NCBI RefSeq assembly: GCF_014651015.1
Contig: NZ_BMWB01000022.1
Location: forward strand, 1-64,000
Direction of reading: 5' to 3'
DNA length: 64,000 nucleotides
DNA from: Streptomyces xantholiticus
GTDB taxonomy: Bacteria; Actinomycetota; Actinomycetes; Streptomycetales; Streptomycetaceae
Part shown: piece by piece, positions 38,045 to 47,453 of the stretch
Position numbering within the stretch: the first letter of the stretch is position 1
Layout: each line of letters begins with the position of its first letter
Made by a program: the position numbers and the translations under genes
Notes under the pieces: model-generated
What the model was told of the DNA's origin: nothing
Seen by the model: only the letters and a program-made list of their open reading frames with translations
The model's database searches: none

Positions 38045-38375
38045 GTTGCCTCCGCAGCGAGGTCTCCGTGTTCTTGACCTGCATGTCGTCGCCGCCCTGC
38101 CTCGTGGTCCTGATGGCCTGGTCGAGTGAGACGCGGTGGCGACCGTCGCCGCGAAGCGCCCTCCGGGCCGGGGTGACGGCTCTGACCGAAGTCGTGCCGT
38201 TGCGTTCGATGCAGGGGATCCGGGCGAGGCCGCCCATGGCCGGCAGGTTCAGGCCGAGGTTGTGTTCGATGCCGAACTCGGCGGCGTTCTCGACTTGCTC
38301 GCGGCTGTCGCGGAGGACTCGGCAAGGCCGGCGGCCATGGAGCAGGCGGAGCCGGTGCCGACCTCGCCGAGGTCG
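38045..38375 (-). pseudogene. L-serine dehydratase C-terminal remnant, frameshifted
   Basis: Minus-strand frames match the end of iron-sulfur L-serine dehydratase. EVGTGSACSMAAGLAE is in one frame and EQVENAAEFGIEHNLGLN, GLARIPCIERN and RALRGDGRHRVSLDQAIRT are in the next. The shift falls near 38320. The residues expected to bind the cluster around CDPVGG are changed (LNLPAMGG). The N-terminal two thirds are missing. The remnant runs in frame into the serine hydrolase gene's upstream region. Confidence 0.75.
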
Positions 38376-38597
38376 TACGCCACGACCATCCAGCCCTGTT
38401 TCAGAAGGCGTTGGTTGGCCGCGTCCAGGACGTACGGCGCCACCCACTTGCTGCCGCCGCTGGGGACGAAGACACCGAGCATGCAGCTGTGGAAGGCGAT
38501 GAAGCGGAATCAATCTCGGTTACCACGGCGGTTGGGTGATGGTGCGCTCGCCCACTGCCCGGCCGGCAGGGGTGGAAAGGCGGCCCCGACCGGGTTC

Positions 38598-40214
38598 TCA
38601 GAACGCCTTGCGCAGCCGCAGCCGCAGTGGGCGGCCGTCCGGATCGATGACCACGCGGTACAGCGGCGTCGCGAGAATCCGCTGCACCCACGAGAGCTCC
38701 GGTGGCCGGTAGGTGCGCAGACGTCCAGGCGGCCTGGGACCGGACCGGCCCCTTTCGTGCCAGGAGTCCAGCGCGGCCGCCGCCGACGCGAAGGCGTCGA
38801 AGACGCCCGCCGGATCGCACAGGACGTCGGGGGCCTGCGGGTCCCCGGGTTCCTCCCGGTCCAGGTGCTCGCGCGCGAGCATCAGCCGCAGGTTCCTGGC
38901 GAACCGGCGCGCGCCGTCGCCGAGGCCGGCGGGGTCCTGCGGATCTCGGGGGTCCGGCGTCTCGTCCAGAACGGCGCAGCTGAGTTCGGAGTCGTGTGTC
39001 CAGGAGCGCAGGTTGATGTTGTCGGAGCCCACCGCGGCCCACACGTCGTCGACCACGCACACCTTGGCGTGCACGTACACCGGGGTCCCGGCATGGTTCT
39101 CCAGCCCGTACACCGCGACCCGCCCGCCGCCCGCCCGCCGCAGTGTCTCCAGAGCGGTGATGCGGCCGATCAGGTTCATCGGCAGTGTGAGCGGACCGTC
39201 CTGTTCGGGGACGGACGGGATGACCGCGATGAGGCGGAGCTCTGGATTCGCTCGCAGCGCCCGGGCGAAGTGCTCCACCACCTGCGGGGACCACAGGTAC
39301 TGGTCCTCCAGATAGATGAGGCCCCGGGCCCGCCGCAGTGCCTTCAGGTAGGCACGCGCGACGCTGCGCTCGCCGTCGGGGGCGAAGTCGTAGCCTCGCA
39401 GCAGCCGGTTGGGGTACGTACGCAGCACCTGCACCGTGTGCGTGCCGCAGGGCGAGGGATCGGGCAGCTGAGGGGGCAGCGGGTTCGCGTGGATGTCTTC
39501 CCGGTGCAGCAATTCGCGCAGTCGGGACAGCGGGCTGCGGGTGAGAGGCGCCGGATCCGTCCAGCGTTCCCGGAAGACGGTCTCGATGTCGCCGACCGCG
39601 GGGCCCCGGATCGCGAGCTGGATGTCGTGCCAGGGGGGATGTGGTCCGTACGCTTCGGCGATGGGCTGGGAGCGGTCGTCGCCGCCGTGGTCGATGTCGT
39701 CGTTGCGGTTGTGCGACAGGTCGATGCCACCGACGTACGCGACGTCGAGCTCGGGACGCCCGGGATGGCGCAGGACGACGCACTTCTGGTGGTGCGTGCC
39801 GCCGGGACGGACTCGCATGTCCAGAAGGTACTCGCCGCCCCCCGCCCGGATCTCCTCGCCGAGGTGGCGGTTCTCCGCCTCGCTGAACTGGAGACTGTCC
39901 AGGTGGGAGCGCCACACCAGACCCTTGACGACCACTCCGCGCTCGGCCGCCTCACGCAGCACGGTGCCGATCTCGGTCCCGGGGCCGGCTAGCCGCTCGT
40001 CGGGATCGCCGCGCCAGTCGGTGAACAGCAGCAGGTCTCCCGACTGCAAAGCACGGACGGCGGCGAGAAGTTCGGCGAAGTACGTCGCGCCATGGACCAA
40101 GGGGCGAACTTCGTTGCCGACCGACCATGCCGTCCCGTCGTGGCGCCGACGGTCCAAGCGGGTTGCGGGATTGCCGCGTTCACCGGCGGTCAGCAACCAG
40201 TCGACGGTTTCCAC
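38598..40214 (-). CDS. Phospholipase D family protein, two HKD motifs
   Basis: A 538-residue member of the PLD superfamily. The first HKD-type motif is GGTHHQKCVVL followed by VAYVGGIDLSHNR. The second is VYVHAKVCVVDDVWAAVGSDNINLRSW. Two motifs in one chain form one active site that acts on phosphodiester bonds, usually of phospholipids. GTG 40214 is chosen since GGAGGTG lies six bases upstream. No signal peptide is evident, so a cytoplasmic or membrane-associated transferase is as likely as a secreted enzyme. Monocistronic. Confidence 0.92.
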   Translation of the reverse strand: METVDWLLTAGERGNPATRLDRRRHDGTAWSVGNEVRPLVHGATYFAELLAAVRALQSGDLLLFTDWRGDPDERLAGPGTEIGTVLREAAERGVVVKGLVWRSHLDSLQFSEAENRHLGEEIRAGGGEYLLDMRVRPGGTHHQKCVVLRHPGRPELDVAYVGGIDLSHNRNDDIDHGGDDRSQPIAEAYGPHPPWHDIQLAIRGPAVGDIETVFRERWTDPAPLTRSPLSRLRELLHREDIHANPLPPQLPDPSPCGTHTVQVLRTYPNRLLRGYDFAPDGERSVARAYLKALRRARGLIYLEDQYLWSPQVVEHFARALRANPELRLIAVIPSVPEQDGPLTLPMNLIGRITALETLRRAGGGRVAVYGLENHAGTPVYVHAKVCVVDDVWAAVGSDNINLRSWTHDSELSCAVLDETPDPRDPQDPAGLGDGARRFARNLRLMLAREHLDREEPGDPQAPDVLCDPAGVFDAFASAAAALDSWHERGRSGPRPPGRLRTYRPPELSWVQRILATPLYRVVIDPDGRPLRLRLRKAF

Positions 40215-40555
40215 GGACGGCACCTCCGACCTACGACCGCAGGGCACCACGTGCGCTTCCAACGGTCTCTTTCGTACCACTCCGGGGCCGATCCCGCAGC
40301 CGCTGCCTGTTCCGGTGAGCGACCCGGCGCCGCGGCCGGTCGGCGGGGCTCGGTGTGCCGCTCCAAGGTGCGGGAAGAAGGTCCACCCAGGTGCACTCGC
40401 CCACCGATCCGTTGGGATGTCTGCGAGTCCGTCGCCTCAGCGTCCCGAGATGACGACGCCTGCGCCGGCCGCCGCGAACCGCCGTCGCAATCGCGACGCC
40501 GAAACGCTGCGGGCCCCCGTGACGAATCCCGTGGCCTGTGATGCTGTCATACGGG
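40215..40555. other. Intergenic stretch, no gene seen
   Basis: About 340 bases between the PLD gene and the hydrolase stop. No supported gene or strong hairpin. Confidence 0.4.
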
Positions 40556-41380
40556 TCACTGCCGGTCCTCCTGGTCCGCTTCGGCCGGCAGTGAGTTGAG
40601 AAAGCGCTGGAGGGCGACGTCGAACTCGGCGGCTCTTTCCAGGTTCGGCATGTGCGCCGCACCCTGGATGACTTCGAGCGTGGCACCGGGGACACGTTCA
40701 CTGATGGCGCGGGCTTCCCTCACCGGAGTGAACTCGTCGTCCGCCCCCACCACAACCAGCGTCGGCACCGTGATGCGAGCGAGCATCTCGACGTAGTCCG
40801 GTCGCTCCGCTCTGCCTCGCAGCGCAGCCGCAGCACCCTCGGGAGACGTACGGGTCATCATCTCCATCACGTGTTGCGCCACAGCCGGCAGCGCCTTGAT
40901 GTTGTAGGGGGCCACCATCTTGGGCAGCACCTCTTGGGCGTAACCACTCATACCCTCACGCTGGAGACGTTCAGCCATCGCGTAGCGAGACATCCTGCCG
41001 CCCTCGGTCTCCGCAGCGGCGAACGTGTCGGCGAGGAGGAGTCCACGGACGCGGCCGGGGAACAGCCGGTAGAACTCCATGACGATCTGTCCCCCCATGG
41101 ACAGACCGCCCAACACGAACCGGTCGATCTTGAGGTGGTCGAGAAGGCTCGCAATGTCGCGCGCGAACGTCTCCAGAGTGGTCTTGCCTGCAGCCGCCGA
41201 GCTCTGGCCGTATCCGCGCAGGTCGGGGGCGATCACACGCCAGCCGGCCTGACTGAAGTGCTCGATCTGCGGTTGCCACATCGAACGGTTGAACGGGTGG
41301 CCGTGGATGAGCACAAGGGGTTCGCCGGTGCCCGCATCCTCGTAATCCACCGTGATCCCGTCGAAGAATGCCTGGCTCAT
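40556..41380 (-). CDS. Alpha/beta hydrolase
   Basis: A 274-residue hydrolase. LVLIHGHPFNRSMWQPQ gives the oxyanion region, VIAPDLRGYGQSS a conserved block, and VLGGLSMGGQIVMEF the nucleophile elbow (GLSMG). The acid is in VVGADDEFTP and the His in IQGAAHMPNLE. It resembles 3-oxoadipate enol-lactonase-type hydrolases, but that assignment is weak. It is divergent from a MocR regulator about 100 bp away, with three GGTGCAAT sites between them. It is therefore the likely target of that regulator. Confidence 0.9.
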   Translation of the reverse strand: MSQAFFDGITVDYEDAGTGEPLVLIHGHPFNRSMWQPQIEHFSQAGWRVIAPDLRGYGQSSAAAGKTTLETFARDIASLLDHLKIDRFVLGGLSMGGQIVMEFYRLFPGRVRGLLLADTFAAAETEGGRMSRYAMAERLQREGMSGYAQEVLPKMVAPYNIKALPAVAQHVMEMMTRTSPEGAAAALRGRAERPDYVEMLARITVPTLVVVGADDEFTPVREARAISERVPGATLEVIQGAAHMPNLERAAEFDVALQRFLNSLPAEADQEDRQ

Positions 41381-41424
41381 GACAATCGCCCCTCCCCGAA
41401 TCGCTTGACCGGTCGATGCTATGA

Positions 41425-41469
41425 GGTGCAATCTCTCGGTGCAATAAAGAACAATGCTCTCGGTGCAAT
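41425..41469. promoter_or_regulatory. MocR-type operator: GGTGCAAT direct repeats
   Basis: GGTGCAAT occurs at 41425-41432, 41438-41445 and 41462-41469. The last two lie within an exact 13-bp repeat (CTCTCGGTGCAAT) spaced 24 bp apart. MocR/GabR/PdxR regulators are known to bind such direct repeats next to their own gene. Confidence 0.7.
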
Positions 41470-41481
41470 GTAGAGGTACCC

Positions 41482-42810
41482 GTGGAGGACTACCGGGTGA
41501 TCGCCGATCGCCTCGCCAACGACATCGCCCGCGGCCGTCTGCGTCCGGGAGACCAACTCCCGCCGCAGCGCAGGTTCGCACGGCAGCACGGCATCGCGAA
41601 CTCGACCGCGGCGCGTGTGTACCAGGACCTGATCGTCCGCGGCCTCGTTGTGGGCGAAGTGGGTCGAGGCACGTTCGTACGGGCCGCCGCCCCCGCATTC
41701 GAGCCTTCTCCGGCCGAGCCGGCCGACGCGCGCGTCGACCTGGAGCTGAACTTCCCGGTTCTTCCCGGGCAGCCGGCACGACTTGCGCAGGGCCTCACGC
41801 GCATCCTGCGCCACGATGCATTCGCCACGGCCCTTCGACCCGTCGGAGCATCCGGCAGCACTCTCGCCCGTGAAGCCGCAGCAGCGCACCTCAGCCGCGG
41901 CGGCTGGGCACCGGACCCACAGCGGCTTCTGTTCGCGGGCAACGGAAGGCAGGCGATTGCAGCCGCGATCGCAGCCGTCGTTCCCGCTGGTGAGCGCCTC
42001 GGCGTCGAGCCGCTCACGTACCCCGTTGTCAAAGGCATCGCAACCCGCCTCGGCGTCACGCTTGTTCCCCTGGCCGTCGACGACGACGGCCTTGTGCCGG
42101 ACGCCCTCATCGCCGCCCCTGCCCTGCGCGCCGTCTACCTTCAGCCCACACTGCACAATCCGCTGGGCATCACCGTGTCCGAAGGACGGCGCGCCGAAAT
42201 CGCGGAAGCCCTCGAGCGTAAGGACATGTACGCGATCGAGGACGCCGTTTACGGGTTTCTCCGCAACGACCTGCCGCCCATGGCCGCGCTGGCGCCTGAG
42301 CGGACCATTGTGGTCGACAGCCTCTCCAAGCGGCTCTCCCCAGGTCTGACGGCGGGCTTCCTGGTGACGCCGTCTCGCATCACGCAGGCCGTCGCCTCGT
42401 GCCTCAGGTCAGGGACATGGCTGGCACCGGCCTTCGCCCTCGAGGCGGCAACGCAGTGGATGACCGACGGCACCGCGGCCGATATCGAGCGGTCGAAGCG
42501 GCAGGATGCTGCGATGCGCCAGCGGATCACGGCCGACCGGCTTGCCGGTCAGACTCTGCGAACCGACCCCCACGCCTACCACTGTTGGTGGGAGCTGCCG
42601 GACCCGTGGCGGGCGGAGACGTTCGTCGCAGCCGCCGCTCGCCGGGGCATCGCGGTCGCACCCGCCGCGGCCTTCACCGTGGGCACGGGTCACGCGCCCA
42701 ACGCGGTTCGGCTCGCTCTGTCCTCCCCGCCGACGGACACCCTGACGCAAGCCCTCGACGTGCTCCTCGAATTGGCCCACGGCAGGCCGGAAGACGCCGG
42801 ACTGGAGTAG
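41482..42810 (+). CDS. MocR-type GntR regulator with aminotransferase domain
   Basis: A 442-residue fusion of a GntR winged helix (about 1-75: DYRVIADRLANDIARGRLRPG) and a fold type I aminotransferase-like domain. The PLP Lys is in VVDSLSKRLSPGLTAGF, with EPLTYPVVK and EDAVYGFLRN supporting the cofactor site. Such proteins sense PLP or amino compounds and switch a neighbouring gene. Start is GTG 41482. It is divergent from the alpha/beta hydrolase. Confidence 0.92.
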   Translation: MEDYRVIADRLANDIARGRLRPGDQLPPQRRFARQHGIANSTAARVYQDLIVRGLVVGEVGRGTFVRAAAPAFEPSPAEPADARVDLELNFPVLPGQPARLAQGLTRILRHDAFATALRPVGASGSTLAREAAAAHLSRGGWAPDPQRLLFAGNGRQAIAAAIAAVVPAGERLGVEPLTYPVVKGIATRLGVTLVPLAVDDDGLVPDALIAAPALRAVYLQPTLHNPLGITVSEGRRAEIAEALERKDMYAIEDAVYGFLRNDLPPMAALAPERTIVVDSLSKRLSPGLTAGFLVTPSRITQAVASCLRSGTWLAPAFALEAATQWMTDGTAADIERSKRQDAAMRQRITADRLAGQTLRTDPHAYHCWWELPDPWRAETFVAAAARRGIAVAPAAAFTVGTGHAPNAVRLALSSPPTDTLTQALDVLLELAHGRPEDAGLE

Positions 42811-42857
42811 AACACCGCTTCTATGGCGAGGGACCGACATCCGGATGGAACGCATTC

Positions 42858-43199
42858 ACCACCCGTACGACGGTGACGTAGCCCGCGTCCGCGTGCAGCT
42901 TGGCCGGGCGGCGCCTTGGCTCGCAGCGGGAGCGTCCAGCGCCACGCGGTGCAACTTTGCCACAGCCCGGCCTTGGACCAGCCAGTGAAGCGCTGGTGGA
43001 CCGTTTGCCGGCCGGCGCCGAAGACCGGCGGTAGCTGCCGCCAGGTGCAGCCCGACGTGGCGGCGAAGATGATCGCTGTCAGGACCGCGCGGTCGTCACA
43101 CCGCCGCCGACCGCCGCCCTGGGCGCGCACGGGCGGCGCTGGAGCCACGTTCTGGAAGATCTTCCACACTCCGTCCGGCACCAGTTGCTCAACTATGCC
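42858..43199 (-). pseudogene. IS5-type transposase remnant with internal deletion
   Basis: ATG 43199 begins MGIVEQLVPDGVWKIFQ, then AIIFAATSGCTWRQLPP and TVHQRFTGWSKAG, a good transposase N-terminus. After about 95 codons the frame breaks and a short RRPAKLHADAGY segment follows, which belongs about 80 residues later in intact enzymes. The catalytic core is lost. It is a different IS from the one at 62-1158. Confidence 0.75.
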
Positions 43200-43306
43200 C
43201 ATAGCAGAGCAACGAGCCTTGGCGCCCAAGGCACCGTTTTACCCCGGTGCCGACCACCGCCCGATCTTCTACCCTGTGCCGGGGCGGTTGAGCAGGGGGA
43301 TCGGCG

Positions 43307-43753
43307 ATGAGCATGTACTTCGACATCGGTGACGAGACGCTGTGGAACCCGTCGAACGGTGCCGGCCGCCTCTTCCTACGGCAGGTCGAGGTCTTCGAGG
43401 CGGAGCTCAAGCTGCCGTCGGAAATCGGCCAGGGCAAGTATTGGGGCGACCCGGACACACTCGAGGTCGATCCCGCCGTGTACGCGGAGTTCGCACGCGG
43501 CCTGGTCGCCTGGCACTGCCAAACGGGGCACTCCGTGATCCTCGCGCTCTCCGAGGGGTTCGTGGCGACGGCGGTCGCACTCGCCCGGCGCGCCGGTATC
43601 GAGGTGGAGATGCCCGAACCGGGGTCCGGCCATGTGTGTGGTGGCGAAGGGCGCGACGTGCAGGTTCCCCGCAATCGCCGGACCGTGTCAGCCGCCGTCG
43701 TCACCGCGCTGGAAACGCGGGCAGGGGAGATGGACCGCTGGATGGCCCGCTGA
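43307..43753 (+). CDS. Hypothetical protein, DUF6086-like
   Basis: A 148-residue soluble protein starting MSMYFDIGDETLWNPSNGA. It continues LFLRQVEVFEAELKLPS and VAWHCQTGHSVILALSEGFVATAVALARRAG. The opening block is shared by a group of Streptomyces proteins that I associate with DUF6086; I cannot check the name. No catalytic motif is visible. It stands next to a transposase remnant, and no role can be stated. Confidence 0.65.
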   Translation: MSMYFDIGDETLWNPSNGAGRLFLRQVEVFEAELKLPSEIGQGKYWGDPDTLEVDPAVYAEFARGLVAWHCQTGHSVILALSEGFVATAVALARRAGIEVEMPEPGSGHVCGGEGRDVQVPRNRRTVSAAVVTALETRAGEMDRWMAR

Positions 43754-44281
43754 TCAGGTGCGCCCAAGACCGCCCCTTGGCGACCCAACACCCTGGACCG
43801 GCTTGCCGTTTCTGCCTCATGCCCGCCCCCAACCGAGACGTCCTTTTCACGCCCTACCCAGAGGCGGGGAAGGACGGAGTGCGTCTCCAGGGTGGTTTTG
43901 TTCACCGGATCACGACAGCGGTTGTTCAGCACTCTGGGAGGCGCCCGCCCCGGGGGGCGAGGTACATGTTCACGAGAACGGACAGCACCCGTCGGCTGAC
44001 TCCCCATCCGGGCAGGGTGGCTTTCCTGAGCCTCGGCACCCGTAGTAGCCGACCAGGTCGCTCATAGGTCATCACGTGTGTGATGACGACATCGTGTGGA
44101 GTCGGAGAGGACGATCCAGGCGGCCATGGTGGTCGCTGGCGCCGGCTACCTGCTGCGGTTCCCGCGGAAAGGCAAGGTAGACCGGCTCGGTTCTCGATCC
44201 TCGGGGATCTCCCCGGACCGTTCACCTCGCCTGCGGCGCACCTCCGTGGTGCGATGGAACGGGGTTAGGAAGGAGAGAGTG
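43754..44281. other. Intergenic region with a 20-bp palindrome
   Basis: About 530 bases, no trusted gene. The frame of the GNAT gene is open upstream but a good ribosome site marks ATG 44282. The palindrome at 44068-44087 is listed separately. Confidence 0.45.
44068..44087. promoter_or_regulatory. Perfect 20-bp inverted repeat GTCATCAC-GTGT-GTGATGAC
   Basis: Two perfect 8-bp arms with a 4-base spacer, about 195 bp upstream of the GNAT gene. It has the form of a TetR or GntR-type operator, but no such regulator gene is adjacent. Confidence 0.6.
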
Positions 44282-45253
44282 ATGGTCCCACCCGCAGCGG
44301 AGCGCAGGAGTGGCGCGGCCCCGGTATCAGTCCGCCCGCTGGATGAGGCGGACCTGGATCTGGCCGATGAGATCTGCAGGGTCGCCTTCGGGACCTTCCT
44401 GGGGGCACCTGATCCGTTCGGGACCGTCGACTACGTCCGCACCCGCTGGGCGGCCGATCCACAGGCGGCGTTCGCGGCGACGGTCGAGGGCGAAGTAGTT
44501 GGATCGAACTTCGCCGCCAACTGGGGCAGCGTCGGGTTTTTCGGACCGCTGACCGTACGTCCGGATCTGTGGGACCAGGGCATCGGCAGGCGTCTGATGG
44601 AGCCGGTCATAGACTGCTTCGACGCCTGGGGGAATCGCCACCTCGGCCTGTTCACCTTCGCGCACAGTCCCAAGCACCTTGAGCTCTACCGCCGGTACGG
44701 TTTCTGGCCTCGATTCCTCACAGCCATCATGAAGAAGCAGGTCACAGACGGTGCCGCAGTCCCCGGCCGGGTGCTCTATGGCGAACTGCCCGCCGCTGAG
44801 CGGCCCGAGGCACTGAGCCTCTGTCGCGCACTGACCGGAGCCGTGTACGAGGGCCTGAGCCTGGAACGCGAGATCGTGGCCGCGCACGCGCAGGGACTCG
44901 GTGACACCATCCTGCTCCATGGCGCCGGCTCCGAGCTCGACGGCCTGGCCGTCTGCCACTGCGGAGCCGGGTCGGAGGCCGGCGTGGACGTGTGCTTCGT
45001 CAAATTCGGCGCCGTACGTCCTGGTCCGCAGGCCGCCGACCGGTTCGAGCGACTGCTCGATGCATGCGAGCGGCTGGCCGCCGAGCGCGGACTGGGGCAA
45101 CTGGACGCCGGCATGAACCTGGGTCGCCCGGATGCCTACCGGCGCATGATCGACCGCGGGTTCCGCACCTGGTTGCAGGGCGTGACCATGCACAGGCCCA
45201 GCGAACCCGGGTACAGCCACCCCGACGCATATGTGATCGACGACTGGCGTTGA
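44282..45253 (+). CDS. GNAT family N-acetyltransferase
   Basis: A 323-residue acetyltransferase. The acetyl-CoA motif is VRPDLWDQGIGRRLMEP, with GFFGPLTV just before and LELYRRYGFWPR after. A second, more divergent half (about 170-323) may be a degenerate GNAT repeat and ends AYRRMIDRGFRTWLQG. ATG 44282 follows GGAGAG, which decides against the longer frame. The acceptor substrate is unknown. Confidence 0.88.
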   Translation: MVPPAAERRSGAAPVSVRPLDEADLDLADEICRVAFGTFLGAPDPFGTVDYVRTRWAADPQAAFAATVEGEVVGSNFAANWGSVGFFGPLTVRPDLWDQGIGRRLMEPVIDCFDAWGNRHLGLFTFAHSPKHLELYRRYGFWPRFLTAIMKKQVTDGAAVPGRVLYGELPAAERPEALSLCRALTGAVYEGLSLEREIVAAHAQGLGDTILLHGAGSELDGLAVCHCGAGSEAGVDVCFVKFGAVRPGPQAADRFERLLDACERLAAERGLGQLDAGMNLGRPDAYRRMIDRGFRTWLQGVTMHRPSEPGYSHPDAYVIDDWR

Positions 45254-45561
45254 GCACCGCCGCGCTCGGCCCGCTACGAAGGCCGCGGTGCTGTCAGAAC
45301 CCGTGAATATTCCGAGCCGGATCCGACGGCAAGAAACCTCCTGGACCACTGTCGAAGTGCTGTCCGTTCCCGCGGATAAAGCCACCGGGGCAAGATGGCT
45401 GGTCTCTTCGGGTGGTCTGTGCTGTGCGGCATCTCGATGGAGGCCGTTTGGGGCATGGCGCTGTCGGCGCCCGCGGCCACTTTGCGTAACCTCGTCATCA
45501 GAAGGGCACCGGACAGCTATTCCGCCACCGCTCCGCCGGTCGCGGTGCAAAGGGGTGCTGG
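45254..45561. other. Intergenic stretch, no gene seen
   Basis: About 300 bases between the GNAT protein and the aminotransferase; no supported feature apart from a weak AAAGGGG ribosome site at its end. Confidence 0.4.
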
Positions 45562-46848
45562 ATGTCGATGACGAGTCGGCGCGGTCTGCTGGCGAAATCT
45601 GCGGGAGCGGTGGCGGTCACCCTCGTGCCCGGCTCCGGCGCGGCAAGGGTGAACACACCGCGGGAGCAGCCGGTCACCACGATCGACGGGCGCGTGAACT
45701 GGGAGGCCTTGCGGGCTCAGTTCCGCCTGGAGCCTGGCTGGGTGAACCTTGCGTTGTTCTATCTGGCCTCGCATCCGAAGGTGGTGCGGGATGCGGTGGA
45801 TCATTTGAGGGCACAGGTCGATGCCAATCCTCTCTCGGTGCCCGCGGGGCTGGCGCTGCCCGATGGTCCTACCGGATGGCCCCGGGTGCGGCGGGCGCTC
45901 GCGGCCTATCTGGGAGGCCGGGCCGAGGACATTGCGATGACGGCGAGCACGAGCATCGGGCTGGGTGTCTTCTACAACGGCGTGGTGACCCGTCCGGGAC
46001 AGGAGTTCCTGTTGACCGAGCACGACCACATCTCCCATCGCATCGCCGCCCGACTGGCCGCTGACAAGCATGGCAACACGCTACGGCTGGGCTCCTGGTT
46101 CGCCGATCCGGCCACCGCGACGGCGGACGGCATCGCAGCGGCAGTCGGCGAGGCGATACGCCCGAACACCAGAGTGGTGGGCATCACCTGGGTGCAGTCG
46201 AGCACGGGGCTTCGGATGCCGGTGCGTGCGGTGGCCGAGGTGGTGCGCCGAGCCAACGAAGGCCGCAGCCCTGCCGACCGGTGCCTGTTGGTCGTCGACG
46301 GCGTGCACGGGCTGGCGACGATCGACGAGGATGCCGCCGGCCTGGGCGCGGACGTGGTGATCGCCGGAACGCACAAATGGTTGTTCGGTCCCAGGGGAAC
46401 GGGGCTGATCTGGGTGGCGCCGGACGTCCTCGACCAACTGCGGCCCACGTTCGTGAGCTTCATCAGGGGCGGGGGAGCAGCGCCCTTGTCGCCCGGCGGA
46501 TTCCTGGCGTTCGAGCATGCCTTCGCCCTGCCGGTGGCAGTAGCGCTGCATGAGCAACTGGGCCGAGCACGCGTTGCCGCCCGCATCACACAGCTGTCGA
46601 CGCGGGTGAAGCAAGGACTGAGCCGCATTCCCGGGGTCACCGTGCACACCCCTGCCGACGCGGAACTGTCAGCGGGCATCACCTGTTTCAGCGTGGCCGG
46701 ACACACCCATCAGCAGGTCGTCGACCACGCCGCCACCCATCGCGTGCGGCTGTCCACCTCGACCTACGCCCGGATCGGTACCGCCGTCATCAACACTCCG
46801 GCCGAGATCGACACCGCACTGAACAGCCTGGCTGACCTCACTCGCTGA
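45562..46848 (+). CDS. Tat-exported class V aminotransferase family protein
   Basis: A 428-residue PLP enzyme of the class V family (isopenicillin N epimerase or cysteine desulfurase-like). The PLP Lys is in VVIAGTHKWLFGPRGTG and the cofactor Asp in LLVVDGVHGLATI. The N-terminus MSMTSRRGLLAKSAGAVAV is a twin-arginine signal, so it should be exported folded with its cofactor. Many Tat-linked class V proteins are known in actinobacteria, but their substrates are unclear. ATG 45562; nothing adjacent suggests a pathway. Confidence 0.9.
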   Translation: MSMTSRRGLLAKSAGAVAVTLVPGSGAARVNTPREQPVTTIDGRVNWEALRAQFRLEPGWVNLALFYLASHPKVVRDAVDHLRAQVDANPLSVPAGLALPDGPTGWPRVRRALAAYLGGRAEDIAMTASTSIGLGVFYNGVVTRPGQEFLLTEHDHISHRIAARLAADKHGNTLRLGSWFADPATATADGIAAAVGEAIRPNTRVVGITWVQSSTGLRMPVRAVAEVVRRANEGRSPADRCLLVVDGVHGLATIDEDAAGLGADVVIAGTHKWLFGPRGTGLIWVAPDVLDQLRPTFVSFIRGGGAAPLSPGGFLAFEHAFALPVAVALHEQLGRARVAARITQLSTRVKQGLSRIPGVTVHTPADAELSAGITCFSVAGHTHQQVVDHAATHRVRLSTSTYARIGTAVINTPAEIDTALNSLADLTR

Positions 46849-46864
46849 AACGTTCTCGGACGCC

Positions 46865-46879
46865 CGGGGCCGCGCCCCG
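46865..46879 (+). terminator. Short GC hairpin after the class V aminotransferase
   Basis: CGGGGC-CGC-GCCCCG, 6-bp stem, 17 bases past the stop. Weak but correctly placed. Confidence 0.4.
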
Positions 46880-47453
46880 CGGCTGATCGGCGCCGTGTTC
46901 GCGAATCGCGCTCACCGGCCGGTGCCGCCAGTGCCTGGCACAGCGAAAGCGGAGAGGCCGGGGGCGTGCCATACGAGACGAACGCGCCTGAAGGGCCCTC
47001 AGGTACTTCAAGGCCCGTGCCCTTTGGTGCTCATGATTCCTGAAGCTCCCGGGAAACCCTGGACAACGGGGGAGCGCGATGCCGTTCTGCTCATCGCCGC
47101 ACGTCCTGGGCTCTGCTCGATGCCCGTACGCGGCGCATGACCGAAGCCCCCGTGACCGAACACCTCGCGGCCTGGCGGAGGACGGCTCTTGGCGTGCCGG
47201 CCTGGCCTCCGGTCTGACCGGCCGGCTGCTGTACGCCACCCACCGGGCCCTGAGGGCCCCGCCCGGCACCTGCTCGATGTCCTTCAGCCGCTGCGGCGCG
47301 CTGCTCGGTCCGCTCCTGGTTCTGCGGAGGCCAGGACGGCGGAGGTTGACCAGGTGCTGCCCGATGGGCTGCTCGGTGCCGTGCGCGTCCTCCTGCAGGC
47401 CTCGTGCTTGGGGGCCAGGTGGCCGTGGGCGCGGTGGTGGGAGCGGCCGGGGT
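46880..47453. other. Intergenic stretch, no gene seen
   Basis: Almost 600 bases between two converging genes. Long open frames exist but carry no domain I recognise. Confidence 0.4.
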
